Below, piece after piece: positions 1 to 9,054 of a stretch of 64,000 nucleotides of DNA (positions are counted from its first letter, which is position 1; the number at the start of each line of letters is the position of its first letter). A program made the translations under genes and the position numbers. The notes beneath the pieces are model-generated. The model did no database searches and was not told the origin of the DNA. It worked only from the letters and a program-made list of their open reading frames with translations. The stretch is from NCBI GenBank assembly GCA_964342385.1, contig CAYFGP010000005.1, positions 1-64,000 of the forward strand, written 5' to 3'. Source of the stretch: Oceanospirillum sp964342385 (GTDB lineage Bacteria > Pseudomonadota > Gammaproteobacteria > Pseudomonadales > Halomonadaceae).

Positions 1-540
1 TCAGCAACAACCGACAGCCCAACAGCAAGCACAATCCCAGCCCCAACAGAGTGCTCCGGCTAATCAGCTTCAGCAAACCTCTCAGAGTCAACCGGCTCAA
101 ACTCAAGGACAGACTCAGCCTGCTCAAACTCAAGGGCAGACACAACAGCCTGTTCAGCAACAACCGAGACAATCACAACAGACCGTTCAACAACAACCGG
201 GACAATCACAACAGACTGTTCAACAACAGGCACAACCCCAGACACAACAGAGTGCTCCGGCTAATCAGCCTCAGCAAACCTCTCAGGGGCAACAGGTTCA
301 AACTCAAGGACAGACTCAGCAGCCTGCTCAGCAACAACCGACAGCCCAACAGCAGGCACAACCCCAGACCCAACAGAGCGCTCCGGCTAATCAGCCTCAG
401 CAAACAACTCAGGGACAACAGGTTCAGAGTCAACCGACTCAGGCTCAAGGACAAACTCAGCAGCCTAGCCAACAACAAACGGTACAATCCCAACAAGCCG
501 CTCAACAGAACAGCCAAGCTAATCAGCCACAAAGACAACC
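1..540 (+). repeat. Gln-rich imperfect tandem repeats inside the FliK-like gene
   Basis: A CAACAGAGYGCTCCGGCTAA segment encoding QQSAPAN occurs near 46, 247 and 373 (spacings about 201 and 126 bp, both multiples of three), each followed by a related QTQGQTQ segment. All unit lengths preserve the reading frame, so copy number can change without breaking the gene. The region lacks stop codons in more than one frame because of its CAA/CAG-rich make-up. Confidence 0.75.
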
Positions 541-2068
541 AGAAGCATCTTTGCCCCTACCAGATAGACAGCAACCAAAAATTCGGGCACAAAGTACTCA
601 GGAGGCTCAAGCACCTCGCCAACGCGCACCAGATCCGGTTACGCCTCAACCGACTCAGCAAACAAGACCAGCAGCACAAGCACAGCAGGCTCAGGGACAA
701 AACAGTGCAGCCCAGATGCAACAACATGTGGCCAATGCCATCGCTAACCAGCCTAATGCGGTAGCAGGGCGTACTCAGGTTGCCCAACAGGTATTTATTC
801 CGGAAACAGGACAGACCGTTGCTCTACCTCAGTTAAAGAGTTTACCGGCAGGTACTCAGCTCACACTACGACAGAATCATACTCAACAAATTGATGTACT
901 TAGGGTTCAGTTGCCTAACAACTCGTCGACTGCAACGGCGCAAACTACAGCACCAAATACACCTCAAACAGCACAAACGGCGGCCTCAGCAACGACGACA
1001 CTTAATCAATTAATGAATTCAGCTACATCTCTGGCCAATGATTTAACCAGTAAACTAAACTTGAATATCAAAGGGTTAGATGCAGCAACAAACCCTAGCG
1101 TTAAGGGAACCACAACATTTACGCCGCCTGTACTGGACGCTAAGCAAACAGAAGCACTACAGCAAAAAATCCAGTTAGCATTAAAAGAAGCGCTTCCATC
1201 CCAGCGTCCAATAGGTGAAAGCCTAACTCAGATTCGTAGCCTGTTGCCTCAGCTTGGACCAGTTAACCAGTTGCCCCCGGCTACACAACAAGCCGTAGAT
1301 GTACTTAATAAGGTCCCCTTACAACTGAACACAAATCAGACACCTGCCAGTCAACAGGTGAAAAGCACTATCGAGCGTAGTGGTGTATTCCATGAAGCAA
1401 TGCTGATGCAAGCAATGCAACCAGCGCTTGTAGGCCAGCCAATTCAAGGCATCGCAACCAATGATTTAAAAGGAGCTTTTGTTCAGATCTTTCGCCATAT
1501 TGCTCGACAAGGTCAGGAGAAAGATTCAACAGAAGGCAGCAAAAAAACCACCGCACGCAAAGAACGGCAAACAGCAGAAAGCCGATCAGGACAAGCTCAA
1601 TTAATGCGGGCAGTGATGGAAGGGTTGGCCAGAATCCGCAGTAACCAATTACAAAGCACGAGTGCAGGCAGGGGAGCAGAAGCCACAGCACCTGCTCTGC
1701 AAACAGATATTCCTATTAACTTTAATCAGCAACTGTCTGAAGTTAAGTTGCAAATGGAGCATCAAGTCTGGCCAGAAGAGCAAAACCTGCAACCCGGAGA
1801 AGAACCGAAAAAACGTTGGGTGATCAATCTCACTTTTTCTCCACCTTCACTTGGGCGCCTGCATGCACGTCTGTTCTTTCAAAATGATCATCTCAGTAGC
1901 CGTATCTGGGTTGAACAGGATAATAGCTTACCCGAGGTGAGCCGGCATCTGGGTGAATTAAGAGAAAGACTCGCTTATCTAGGCGTAGTATTGGAAGATG
2001 TCCGTTGTACAACCGGTAAACCCGATGAAAACAAACAATCCAATTCACTGGTTAATTTCCAAGCATGA
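1..2068 (+). CDS. FliK-like flagellar hook-length control protein, 5' end beyond window
   Basis: The reading frame is open from the first bases, so the start lies outside the window; the visible part is about 688 residues. The first ~180 codons are extremely Gln/Pro/Thr-rich and built from imperfect repeats. The middle is Gln/Ala/Thr-rich and disordered-looking. The last ~110 residues contain a compact region with the FliK Flg_hook-type pattern LTFSPPSLGRLHARLFF, so I assign it to the FliK C-terminal superfamily. FliK proteins are exported rulers that switch the type III apparatus from hook to filament substrates. A second, canonical fliK lies at 20297, so this one may be an accessory copy. 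Its TGA overlaps the ATG of flhX (ATGA), implying translational coupling. An internal ATG at 551 is possible as a start but would discard an in-frame open region of the same composition. Confidence 0.75.
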   Translation, partial: QQQPTAQQQAQSQPQQSAPANQLQQTSQSQPAQTQGQTQPAQTQGQTQQPVQQQPRQSQQTVQQQPGQSQQTVQQQAQPQTQQSAPANQPQQTSQGQQVQTQGQTQQPAQQQPTAQQQAQPQTQQSAPANQPQQTTQGQQVQSQPTQAQGQTQQPSQQQTVQSQQAAQQNSQANQPQRQPEASLPLPDRQQPKIRAQSTQEAQAPRQRAPDPVTPQPTQQTRPAAQAQQAQGQNSAAQMQQHVANAIANQPNAVAGRTQVAQQVFIPETGQTVALPQLKSLPAGTQLTLRQNHTQQIDVLRVQLPNNSSTATAQTTAPNTPQTAQTAASATTTLNQLMNSATSLANDLTSKLNLNIKGLDAATNPSVKGTTTFTPPVLDAKQTEALQQKIQLALKEALPSQRPIGESLTQIRSLLPQLGPVNQLPPATQQAVDVLNKVPLQLNTNQTPASQQVKSTIERSGVFHEAMLMQAMQPALVGQPIQGIATNDLKGAFVQIFRHIARQGQEKDSTEGSKKTTARKERQTAESRSGQAQLMRAVMEGLARIRSNQLQSTSAGRGAEATAPALQTDIPINFNQQLSEVKLQMEHQVWPEEQNLQPGEEPKKRWVINLTFSPPSLGRLHARLFFQNDHLSSRIWVEQDNSLPEVSRHLGELRERLAYLGVVLEDVRCTTGKPDENKQSNSLVNFQA

Positions 2069-2397
2069 CAGACGCAGATAAAAAAGCCGTTGCGCTGAAA
2101 TACGATAGCCATATGAATAAAGCCCCTCAGGTGGTTGCTAAGGGGAATATGGCATTAGCAGATGAGATTCTGCGCATCGCCGATGAACACGATGTACCCA
2201 TCTACGAAGATAAAGAATTAGTAATGGCCCTGTCACAGATGGAGTTAGGTGACGAAATCCCTGAAGTACTCTATTTTGCTGTTGCTGAAGTGATCGCGTT
2301 TGTTTATCAGCTGGAAAACCGACAAAACCAGGAGAGGAAAAAGCTCAGTTCTGAAATCGCTTCTCGTAAATCGGTAATCAAAGACAGATATAGTTAA
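2065..2397 (+). CDS. flhX: FlhX, stand-alone FlhB cytoplasmic C-domain homologue
   Basis: A 110-residue protein that aligns by eye with the part of FlhB just after its NPTH autocleavage site: AVALKYDS here against AVALKYED in the FlhB encoded at 14681-15814, followed by matching VPIYEDKELVMAL, IPEVLYFAVAEVIAFVYQL segments. It has no membrane segments and no NPTH motif. Family knowledge: FlhX proteins (EscU/YscU/HrcU family fragments) can substitute for the cleaved FlhB C-domain in substrate-specificity switching. Its ATG overlaps the stop of the FliK-like gene, so a FliK-type ruler and an FlhB-type switch module are co-translated. A strong terminator follows. Confidence 0.85.
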   Translation: MTDADKKAVALKYDSHMNKAPQVVAKGNMALADEILRIADEHDVPIYEDKELVMALSQMELGDEIPEVLYFAVAEVIAFVYQLENRQNQERKKLSSEIASRKSVIKDRYS

Positions 2398-2426
2398 GGC
2401 ACTACGCCCATCATTTCGAAAGCAAT

Positions 2427-2458
2427 AAAAAAAACGGTGTAAAAACACCGTTTTTTTT
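2427..2458. terminator. Bidirectional rho-independent terminator
   Basis: Stem CGGTGT/ACACCG with an AAAA loop, flanked by A8 on the left and T8 on the right, so it can stop transcription from both sides. It sits between convergent flhX and the DUF2802 gene. Confidence 0.9.
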
Positions 2459-2493
2459 ATTCGCATAACTTAGGCTGCTACAGGCTCAACTAG

Positions 2494-2922
2494 TTAGACG
2501 ACATCTCTAGTCTGGAAACCTTTACGCTTAATCTCAGAATGCACAAGGCTGATTAAGTCCGCCTCTACTCGAGCTAAACCACAGTTATCAACCAAATCCT
2601 TAGATGATGCGCCCATTTCAACCAAACGAATGGCATAAGTGTACGGCAGGCTGCCTGGATCTTTCTGTTCCAACTCAACCTGACGTTCCATGGCTTGGTT
2701 TAACTTCTTTTCTACTTCACGTAAACGCTGCCCCACTCCGATAGAACCACTGCCCATCGCATGAGTTTCATTACGTAAGTTCTGTACCAAAGCCTGAGTT
2801 TCATTTTGGCTTTCTTCCAGTTGCTTACGCAGCTTGTCAACCTGCTTCATGCTGTAAACCGCTATACCGATTGCGATTACAGTGAAAAGCAGAAGTAGCA
2901 AAGGAACTAATAAATCCTGCAT
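2494..2922 (-). CDS. DUF2802 membrane-anchored chemotaxis-locus protein
   Basis: 142 residues. An N-terminal hydrophobic segment (about residues 5-23) is followed by a coiled-coil-like stretch (about 27-90, rich in Lys/Glu/Gln) and a C-terminal helical region with LVEMGASSKDLVDNCGLARVEADLI, typical of DUF2802 proteins encoded just after cheW in many polar-flagellate gammaproteobacteria. The exact function is unknown; position at the end of the che operon suggests a role in array or pole organisation (inference). Terminated by the shared hairpin at 2427. Confidence 0.75.
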   Translation of the reverse strand: MQDLLVPLLLLLFTVIAIGIAVYSMKQVDKLRKQLEESQNETQALVQNLRNETHAMGSGSIGVGQRLREVEKKLNQAMERQVELEQKDPGSLPYTYAIRLVEMGASSKDLVDNCGLARVEADLISLVHSEIKRKGFQTRDVV

Positions 2923-2943
2923 AGTGCTAAAGAGGGTTTGCGC

Positions 2944-3432
2944 TTATAGCGCCGCAACCTCAGCCCACTCCTCGTCAGACATCAGCTTGTTAAGCTCAAC
3001 CAGAATAAGCAGCTGATCATTCTTATTACATACACCCTGAATGAATTTAGCACTTTCTTCATTGCCTACATTCGGAGTTGTCTCAATTTCAGACTGACGA
3101 AGATAAACTACTTCGGATACAGAATCTACCAGAATACCGACAACCTGTTTCTCAACTTCAATGATTACAATACGGGTTGAGTCTGTGGTATCCGCATAAG
3201 ACAGGCCAAAACGCTGGCGCGTATCAATCACAGTAACAACGTTACCACGCAGGTTAATAATACCCAGCACATAAGAAGGTGCACCAGGAACAGGTGCAAT
3301 TTCTGTATAGCGCAGAACTTCCTGCACTTGCATCACATTAATACCGTATGTCTCGTCCGCCAGACGGAAAGTCACATACTGTAAAATTGGATCTTCAGAT
3401 CCAGCATTTTTAGCTTGTACAACATTAGCCAT
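2944..3432 (-). CDS. cheW: CheW chemotaxis adaptor
   Basis: 162 residues, a single CheW domain over nearly the whole length (YVTFRLADETYGINVMQVQEVLR at the start, VLGIINLRGNVVTVIDTR in the middle, VVGILVDSVSEVV later). It couples methyl-accepting receptors to CheA in the polar array. It is followed by the DUF2802 gene 21 bp on, and preceded by an 83-bp gap containing two hairpins that separates it from parP. Confidence 0.95.
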   Translation of the reverse strand: MANVVQAKNAGSEDPILQYVTFRLADETYGINVMQVQEVLRYTEIAPVPGAPSYVLGIINLRGNVVTVIDTRQRFGLSYADTTDSTRIVIIEVEKQVVGILVDSVSEVVYLRQSEIETTPNVGNEESAKFIQGVCNKNDQLLILVELNKLMSDEEWAEVAAL

Positions 3433-3456
3433 GCGAATGCTCCGTTACAATCGAAG

Positions 3457-3513
3457 ATCTTGTGTCCCACAAGATAAACATTAAATCATGAAATCATCCT
3501 ATCTGATGATTTC
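3457..3513. repeat. Two adjacent hairpins in the parP-cheW gap
   Basis: ATCTTGTG-TCC-CACAAGAT (3457-3475) and GAAATCAT-N8-ATGATTTC (3490-3513) are perfect 8-bp inverted repeats. Neither is followed by a T-run on the minus strand, so they look like mRNA-processing or stabilising structures rather than terminators. They lie directly after the parP stop. Confidence 0.5.
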
Positions 3514-3515
3514 GC

Positions 3516-4718
3516 TTATTCTTCATCACCGTCGGCGTTTAAGGCCTGCAAATCGACCGGTACTTTATCACTATCTAATAGGCGAGCAAATGCTGCGACA
3601 TCAATCAGAGCGCACATATGATCGACAACCGTACCCGCTAACCAAGGTCTTCGACCCAGCTTGGTACGCCACTTCACTTCATTAGGGTCCAATGAGATCG
3701 CTTCAGCTACTTCATCGCAAGCCAACCCCCATTCACTGTTATGAATGTGGATCGCAAAGCGGTAATCAGTATTATGATCACCATCGATATACTCAGGCAT
3801 CACCCACTGAGCAGTATCCACCAAACCGATATTCATACGGTTATTACGCAAAATACCCAGGAACCAGCCGGGTTGACCAAACAAAGGCGTTGGCTCTTTC
3901 TCCTGCTTATGGATTCCCCCTAATTCTGCCAGAGGTACAGCTAGTTTCAGCCCTTTTACCACAAAAAGCAGACACTCAAAACGGTCCTGTGCCCAATTCG
4001 GGCGACCATCAGTCCAGCCTTCATTCTCTTGAGGCTGGAGCTTAACCTCTTCTTCTACCTCTGTCTCGATGTTTTCATCAATCAGAGTGTTACTTACAGG
4101 CTCATCCAAGATCACCTGTTCAAAAAGAGCTTCTTCGGTGACGACCTCGGGCTCAGCTACTGAGGTTTCAACAATAGGTTCATCAATCTCTTCAACCACA
4201 GCCGGTTCAGGTGTATCAATAACAGGCTCTGGCTCTGCAACTACTGTTTCGACTACAGGCTCAGCCACTTCTGGTTCTGGCTCAACAGTCTCTACAACAG
4301 GTTCAGATATAGCTGCCTCTGGCTCTGGCTCTGCTACAGGTTCAGCGATCTGTAGCTCAGGCATGACAACTGTCGGCGCTTCCTGGTAAGCCACCTCTGT
4401 CGGGCGTTCAAAACTGGTATCAATCTGAGTCTTGGCCACTGGCGTAGTAAAAGTCTGCTCTTCACCTGAGGGGGCAAAAACCCGTGTGCCTTGATCTTCC
4501 ACCACAGGTTTATTAACAGTCTCTTCTACAGTTTCAGATTCAAAAACTGTTTCTGCTGTGGTCTCCGGCTCGATCTCCTTTGCTTTGACAGGAGCGGGCT
4601 CTTCCTGAAGCGCATCTTCAGGTTCCTCATAGTCTGCTACATCTTGCAACAGAGCTTCCAGATAACCTTCAATTGCTTCTTGTGGAGAAGAAAAGTCATT
4701 ACCGTTATGCGAAGCCAT
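3516..4718 (-). CDS. parP: ParP-like CheW-domain protein with acidic repeat region
   Basis: 400 residues. Residues about 1-230 are low complexity, dominated by Glu, Val, Pro and Ala in repeated EPVVETVEPEPEVAEP-type units; residues about 235-385 form a CheW-like domain (FECLLFVVKGLKLAVPLAELGGI, GILRNNRMNIGLVDTAQWV). In Vibrio, ParP has this architecture: its CheW-like (AIF) domain binds CheA and receptors and its N-terminal part binds ParC, localising arrays to the pole. Gene order cheA-cheB-parC-parP-cheW here matches that system. The start is 2 bp after the parC stop. Confidence 0.85.
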   Translation of the reverse strand: MASHNGNDFSSPQEAIEGYLEALLQDVADYEEPEDALQEEPAPVKAKEIEPETTAETVFESETVEETVNKPVVEDQGTRVFAPSGEEQTFTTPVAKTQIDTSFERPTEVAYQEAPTVVMPELQIAEPVAEPEPEAAISEPVVETVEPEPEVAEPVVETVVAEPEPVIDTPEPAVVEEIDEPIVETSVAEPEVVTEEALFEQVILDEPVSNTLIDENIETEVEEEVKLQPQENEGWTDGRPNWAQDRFECLLFVVKGLKLAVPLAELGGIHKQEKEPTPLFGQPGWFLGILRNNRMNIGLVDTAQWVMPEYIDGDHNTDYRFAIHIHNSEWGLACDEVAEAISLDPNEVKWRTKLGRRPWLAGTVVDHMCALIDVAAFARLLDSDKVPVDLQALNADGDEE

Positions 4719-4720
4719 AA

Positions 4721-5530
4721 CTACTTCTCCCCGAGGCTTTTATCACGTTGTCTATGATCCGCCTGCTTTTCCAGCAGGTGTTTTAACAACACGCTATAAG
4801 CGTGCACACCACGACTCTGAGGATCCAACATCGAAGGAGGCATACCCGCCATACTGGCATCACGGAACTTGGTATCCACAGGAATCATAGAGTTCCAGAT
4901 ATTCTCTGGATAGGAATTTCTAAGCAAACGCAAACTCTGTACGGACGCCTGAGTTCGACGGTCATACAGCGTGGGAACTACAGTATAAGGTAGCTCATTT
5001 TTTCGAGCTTTAGTGACCATTTTGAGTGTGCGCATCATGCGCTCTAAACCTTTAATAGCCAGGAACTCTGTCTGAACAGGAATAATCAGATGCTCAGCCG
5101 ATGCCAGTGCATTAATCATCAATAGGCCGAGTACAGGCGGACTGTCAATTAACACATAATCGAAGCGGTTCCATAACAGAGCCAATGCACGGGATATTAC
5201 TAATCCCATACCACCCTGAGCGCTCACTTGTCGCTCTAAAGTTGCCAAAGCTGTTGAAGCAGGGATCAGCTTAACGCGATCATGCCCTGTATCCATCAAA
5301 AGACTTTGCGGCAAATCTTCAGGAATTTTTTTACCTTGCTGAAACAGATCGTAGGCACTTTTTTGCAGACCGTCTGGATCATATTTGAAATAACTGGTTA
5401 AAGAGCCATGTGGATCAAGGTCCAATAACAATACCTGATGTCCCTGATCTGCCAGTAAGCCACCCAAGGTCACCGTTGAGGTTGTTTTACCCACACCCCC
5501 TTTTTGATTGGCTACTGCCCATACGTGCAT
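4721..5530 (-). CDS. parC: ParC, ParA-family ATPase for polar chemotaxis arrays
   Basis: 269 residues, beginning with the deviant Walker A motif KGGVGKTT at about residues 9-17, then DLDPHGSLT and the Walker B-like VLIDSPPVLG near residue 125. This is the MinD/ParA fold. In vibrios ParC forms a polar focus and recruits chemotaxis arrays through ParP. The gene sits between cheB and parP, almost abutting parP. It should not be taken for FlhG/FleN, which would be next to flhF; no FlhG is found there. Confidence 0.88.
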   Translation of the reverse strand: MHVWAVANQKGGVGKTTSTVTLGGLLADQGHQVLLLDLDPHGSLTSYFKYDPDGLQKSAYDLFQQGKKIPEDLPQSLLMDTGHDRVKLIPASTALATLERQVSAQGGMGLVISRALALLWNRFDYVLIDSPPVLGLLMINALASAEHLIIPVQTEFLAIKGLERMMRTLKMVTKARKNELPYTVVPTLYDRRTQASVQSLRLLRNSYPENIWNSMIPVDTKFRDASMAGMPPSMLDPQSRGVHAYSVLLKHLLEKQADHRQRDKSLGEK

Positions 5531-5578
5531 GCACTATTTCCTTAATCAACCAGTTACTATCTTCAAGTTATCGGCAGA

Positions 5579-6796
5579 TTATCGAACAACATCAGTTGTC
5601 AGGCGATAACCTATATCATTTAAGCTTAGGATTTCGTGAGTTAAGCCTGCCTTAGCTACAGCCATAGGCATACCATAAATCACAGAGCTGTCTTCATCCT
5701 GAGCCCAGATGCTTGCCCCACGTTCTTTCAACATACGGCATCCTTCCCGACCATCTGCTCCCATCCCTGTCATAATAACCGCTAAAATATTGCCAGAAAT
5801 CGCTTTGGCTGCAGAACCAAACGTAACATCCACGCAAGGTTTATAATTTAGCCTTTCGTCTCCTGGCAAAATTCTTACGCAATTGCCTCTTTTATCAACG
5901 ACCATCTGTTTACCACCTGGTGCTAATAGCGCAACACCTGAGCGCAGCATATCGCCGTCTTCAGCTTCTTTAACTGAAATCTTACACAAACCATTCAGCC
6001 GTTCTGCAAAAGCCCCCGTAAAGGCCGCCGGCATATGCTGTACTAATAAAATGGGTGCGGGGAAATTAGCAGGCAATTGAGTCAATACAGACTGCAATGC
6101 CATTGGCCCACCAGTTGAAGTACCTATTGCAACCAAATCAAAGTGTCTGGGCTGAGGTTTACTCTTGGCTGAGGTGGAACTCTCTCCAGCACTGCTAAAG
6201 GTACTTCTTGTTGCGTTAGTCACTGGCCTCGTGCTACCTAAAGTGGATTTAGCCGCTCTAAGAGAGCTGCTACCAGTATTAGTAGCACCTGCAGAAGAAG
6301 CAGGGGTTGCCAATCGACGCTCTGGACGACTCGCCGTAGGATTAGGAGTCGTGGGCTTACGTGATACAACCGTTGCAGAAGCAGTGATAGATGAACGACG
6401 ACTTCTAGAAACCGCAACAACCTTTTCACATAAAACTTTTGCCAGCTCTTCAGGTCGGCGAGAAATATCCTCAAAATTCTTGGGCAAATAATCAACTGCA
6501 CCGGCTTCCAAGGCCCCCAGTGTTATTCTTGCGCCCTCATGGGTCAAAGATGAAAACATCAGGACAGGTGCCGGCGCTTTCTGCATAATTTCGCGCACCG
6601 CCGAGATGCCATCTAAGACTGGCATCTCATAGTCCATGGTGATGACATCAGGTTTCAGCTCAATTGCCTTTTCAACCGCCTCACGCCCATTACTGGCCGT
6701 ACCTATAGGTTTTATCCTTGAGTCAGAACTTAACAGCTCACAAACTCGACGACGAAAAAAACCTGAATCATCAACGACTAAAACGGTTATCGGCAT
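5579..6796 (-). CDS. cheB: CheB protein-glutamate methylesterase
   Basis: 405 residues. Receiver domain at about 1-120 with acidic pair near D9-D10 and phospho-acceptor D55 (VITMDYEMP); a Ser/Thr/Ala-rich linker at about 128-215, longer than usual; then the methylesterase domain from about 217, with catalytic Ser near 227 in IGTSTGGP, His near 254 in VQHMP, and GMGADGREG. It deamidates and demethylates receptors during adaptation. Its usual partner cheR is not in the window. Confidence 0.95.
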   Translation of the reverse strand: MPITVLVVDDSGFFRRRVCELLSSDSRIKPIGTASNGREAVEKAIELKPDVITMDYEMPVLDGISAVREIMQKAPAPVLMFSSLTHEGARITLGALEAGAVDYLPKNFEDISRRPEELAKVLCEKVVAVSRSRRSSITASATVVSRKPTTPNPTASRPERRLATPASSAGATNTGSSSLRAAKSTLGSTRPVTNATRSTFSSAGESSTSAKSKPQPRHFDLVAIGTSTGGPMALQSVLTQLPANFPAPILLVQHMPAAFTGAFAERLNGLCKISVKEAEDGDMLRSGVALLAPGGKQMVVDKRGNCVRILPGDERLNYKPCVDVTFGSAAKAISGNILAVIMTGMGADGREGCRMLKERGASIWAQDEDSSVIYGMPMAVAKAGLTHEILSLNDIGYRLTTDVVR

Positions 6797-6816
6797 AGAA
6801 GATCCTTTCCTGGCGC

Positions 6817-9042
6817 CTAGCGAGCAGTACTCGCATAGTGTTTAAGCATGCCTGGAATATCAAGAATCAAAGCAATCCGCCCGTCACCTGTGATCGTTGC
6901 ACCAGCCATACCTGGTGTACCATGCAGCATATCTCCAAGCGGTTTAATTACCACTTCTTCCTGACCAATCAGTTGATCAACTACAAAACCCACTTTTTGT
7001 GTACCTACAGAAACAACTACAACGTGAGCATTCTTAAGATCCCGACCAACATCAGACCCTGGCACCAACCATTCTTTCAGATAGAACAGTGGCAAGGTTT
7101 TCTCACGGATCACCAATACCTCCTGACCATCTACGATATTTGCTCGTGAAATATCCAGCTGGAAGATCTCATTCACATTCACCAGCGGCAGCGCGAAGGT
7201 TTGATCACCTAACATAATCATCAGAGTTGGCATAATCGCCAGAGTCAAAGGCACTTTGATGATAATCTTGGAGCCTTTTCCTTCTTCAGACCAAACATTG
7301 ATCGTACCATTGAGTTGTGAAATCTTAGTTTTCACAACGTCCATGCCCACACCACGACCCGATACATCAGAGATCTGTTCCTTCGTCGACAGACCGGCAG
7401 CGAAGATTAGGTTAAAGGCGTCCTGATCAGATAAACGATCTGCTGCATCCTGATCCAAAAGATTCTTCTCAACCGCTTTACGGCGCAGAACATCCGGGTT
7501 CATACCTGCACCATCATCACTGATAGTCAACAGAATATGATCACCTTCCTGCTCAGCAGACAGTACAACCTCACCTACACGAGGTTTTCCTTTCTGTTCA
7601 CGGATATCCGGCATCTCAACACCGTGATCCACCGCATTACGTACCAAGTGAATCAATGGATCAGCCAGTGCTTCAACTAGGTTTTTATCCAGATCGGTAT
7701 CTTCACCAATCAGGCGTAGATTAATTTCTTTCTTCAGTTTACGAGACAGATCTCGTACAACCCTTGGGAAACGGCCAAATACTTTTTTGATTGGCTGCAT
7801 CCGGGTCTTCATCACAGAGGTCTGCAGATCTGCAGTCACTACATCCAGATTAGATACCGCCTTGGCGATTTCAGAATCTGAACTCTGACCTCCCAAACGA
7901 ACCAGACGGTTACGTACCAGCACCAGTTCACCGACCATGTTCATGATGTCATCAAGACGGCTGGTATCCACACGTACTGTGGTTTCTGCTGCAGGGGCTG
8001 CCGCTTCTTTCTTATTCGCGACCTTCTTCTCTGCTGCAGGTTTAGCAGGTGCAGGAGGTTTAGCCGCAGGTTTTTCTGCAGCAGGAGCAGCTTTAGCCGC
8101 AGGCTTTGGAGCCGGAGCAGCAGCTTTCGGGGCTGGAGCAGAGGGCTTAGGCTTAGCTTCCGGCGCGGCGTTCTCTTCTGCCTTGCCTTGTACGGGTGAG
8201 CCACCTTTACCGTGTAACTCATCTAACAAAGCCTCAAACTCATCATCAGTGATAAGGTCATCACCACCTGAAGTATCTGGCGCTGCTTCTTTTGGCTGAG
8301 CAGGCTCCTCTTTCGCTGGAGAAACTGAAGGCGGTTTGCCACTGCCATGCAGTTGATCCAGCAGAGCCTCAAACTCTTCTTCCGTAATATCATCACTGCC
8401 CGTATCAGCAGAATCATCTATAGCCGAGGTGGATTGAGGCTCTGATGTAGCAGGAGCAGTACTGCTGCCTTCATCTTGCAGTGCATCAAGCAGGGACTCG
8501 AACTCAGCATCGGTAATATCACCTTCTGAATCCTGTACTGCTGCGGCTGGAGGCTCCAAAGAGGCCTCAGGAGCTGTTTCCTCAACAACAGGCTCTGGTG
8601 CGACCTCCTCTGCTGGAGCTTCCTCTGAGCCAGGAGGCACTTCATCATCACTTTCGGGTTCAGCAAAAAACTCAAGCTGTTTAATCAATTCAGGATCCGC
8701 ACTATCTGGCATTTGACCAGCACGAACCTCATCAAACATCTCGTTAACAGTATCCAGGGCACTAAGCACTGCATCCATCAACTCTGGAGTTACGGTACGC
8801 TGATGCTTCCTAAGGGTATCAAATACATTTTCTGCTACGTGGCAACAATCAACGAGAGGCGTAAGCTGGAGGAAACCTGCCCCCCCTTTTACTGTATGAA
8901 AACCACGGAAAATAGCATTTAACAAGTCGGGGTCATCTGGCATTTGCTCCAGATCAACCAACTGTTCCGACAATAATTCCAGAATTTCTCCAGCCTCAAT
9001 CAAGAAATCCTGCAAAATATCCTGATCAACATCAAAGCTCAT
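6817..9042 (-). CDS. cheA: CheA chemotaxis histidine kinase
   Basis: 741 residues. Hpt domain at the N-terminus with phosphorylated H49 (FHTVKGGAGF); a long Glu/Pro/Ala-rich linker (about 130-350) holding three copies of an acidic motif of the form D-[IL]-T-x-x-EFE-x-LLD-x-L (about residues 175, 218, 262) and then an Ala/Pro/Lys-rich stretch; dimerisation domain from about 354; kinase domain with HLVRNAVDHGVE N-box near 465 and GRGVGMDVV; C-terminal CheW-like domain. It passes phosphate to CheY and CheB. A single-receiver-free standard CheA apart from the triplicated linker motif. Confidence 0.96.
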   Translation of the reverse strand: MSFDVDQDILQDFLIEAGEILELLSEQLVDLEQMPDDPDLLNAIFRGFHTVKGGAGFLQLTPLVDCCHVAENVFDTLRKHQRTVTPELMDAVLSALDTVNEMFDEVRAGQMPDSADPELIKQLEFFAEPESDDEVPPGSEEAPAEEVAPEPVVEETAPEASLEPPAAAVQDSEGDITDAEFESLLDALQDEGSSTAPATSEPQSTSAIDDSADTGSDDITEEEFEALLDQLHGSGKPPSVSPAKEEPAQPKEAAPDTSGGDDLITDDEFEALLDELHGKGGSPVQGKAEENAAPEAKPKPSAPAPKAAAPAPKPAAKAAPAAEKPAAKPPAPAKPAAEKKVANKKEAAAPAAETTVRVDTSRLDDIMNMVGELVLVRNRLVRLGGQSSDSEIAKAVSNLDVVTADLQTSVMKTRMQPIKKVFGRFPRVVRDLSRKLKKEINLRLIGEDTDLDKNLVEALADPLIHLVRNAVDHGVEMPDIREQKGKPRVGEVVLSAEQEGDHILLTISDDGAGMNPDVLRRKAVEKNLLDQDAADRLSDQDAFNLIFAAGLSTKEQISDVSGRGVGMDVVKTKISQLNGTINVWSEEGKGSKIIIKVPLTLAIMPTLMIMLGDQTFALPLVNVNEIFQLDISRANIVDGQEVLVIREKTLPLFYLKEWLVPGSDVGRDLKNAHVVVVSVGTQKVGFVVDQLIGQEEVVIKPLGDMLHGTPGMAGATITGDGRIALILDIPGMLKHYASTAR

Positions 9043-9054
9043 CCATACATCTCC

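Noticed and set aside
51..764. Long plus-strand open frame, Arg/Leu/Asn-rich, in a second frame of the FliK-like gene
   Set aside because: The CAA/CAG-rich repeats lack stops in several frames; composition is a shadow of the Gln-rich frame, which leads into the recognisable FliK domain.
4721..5530. Calling the ParA-family gene FlhG/FleN
   Set aside because: It begins directly with the Walker A strand, lacks the N-terminal extension of FlhG, and sits in the cheB-parC-parP-cheW order.
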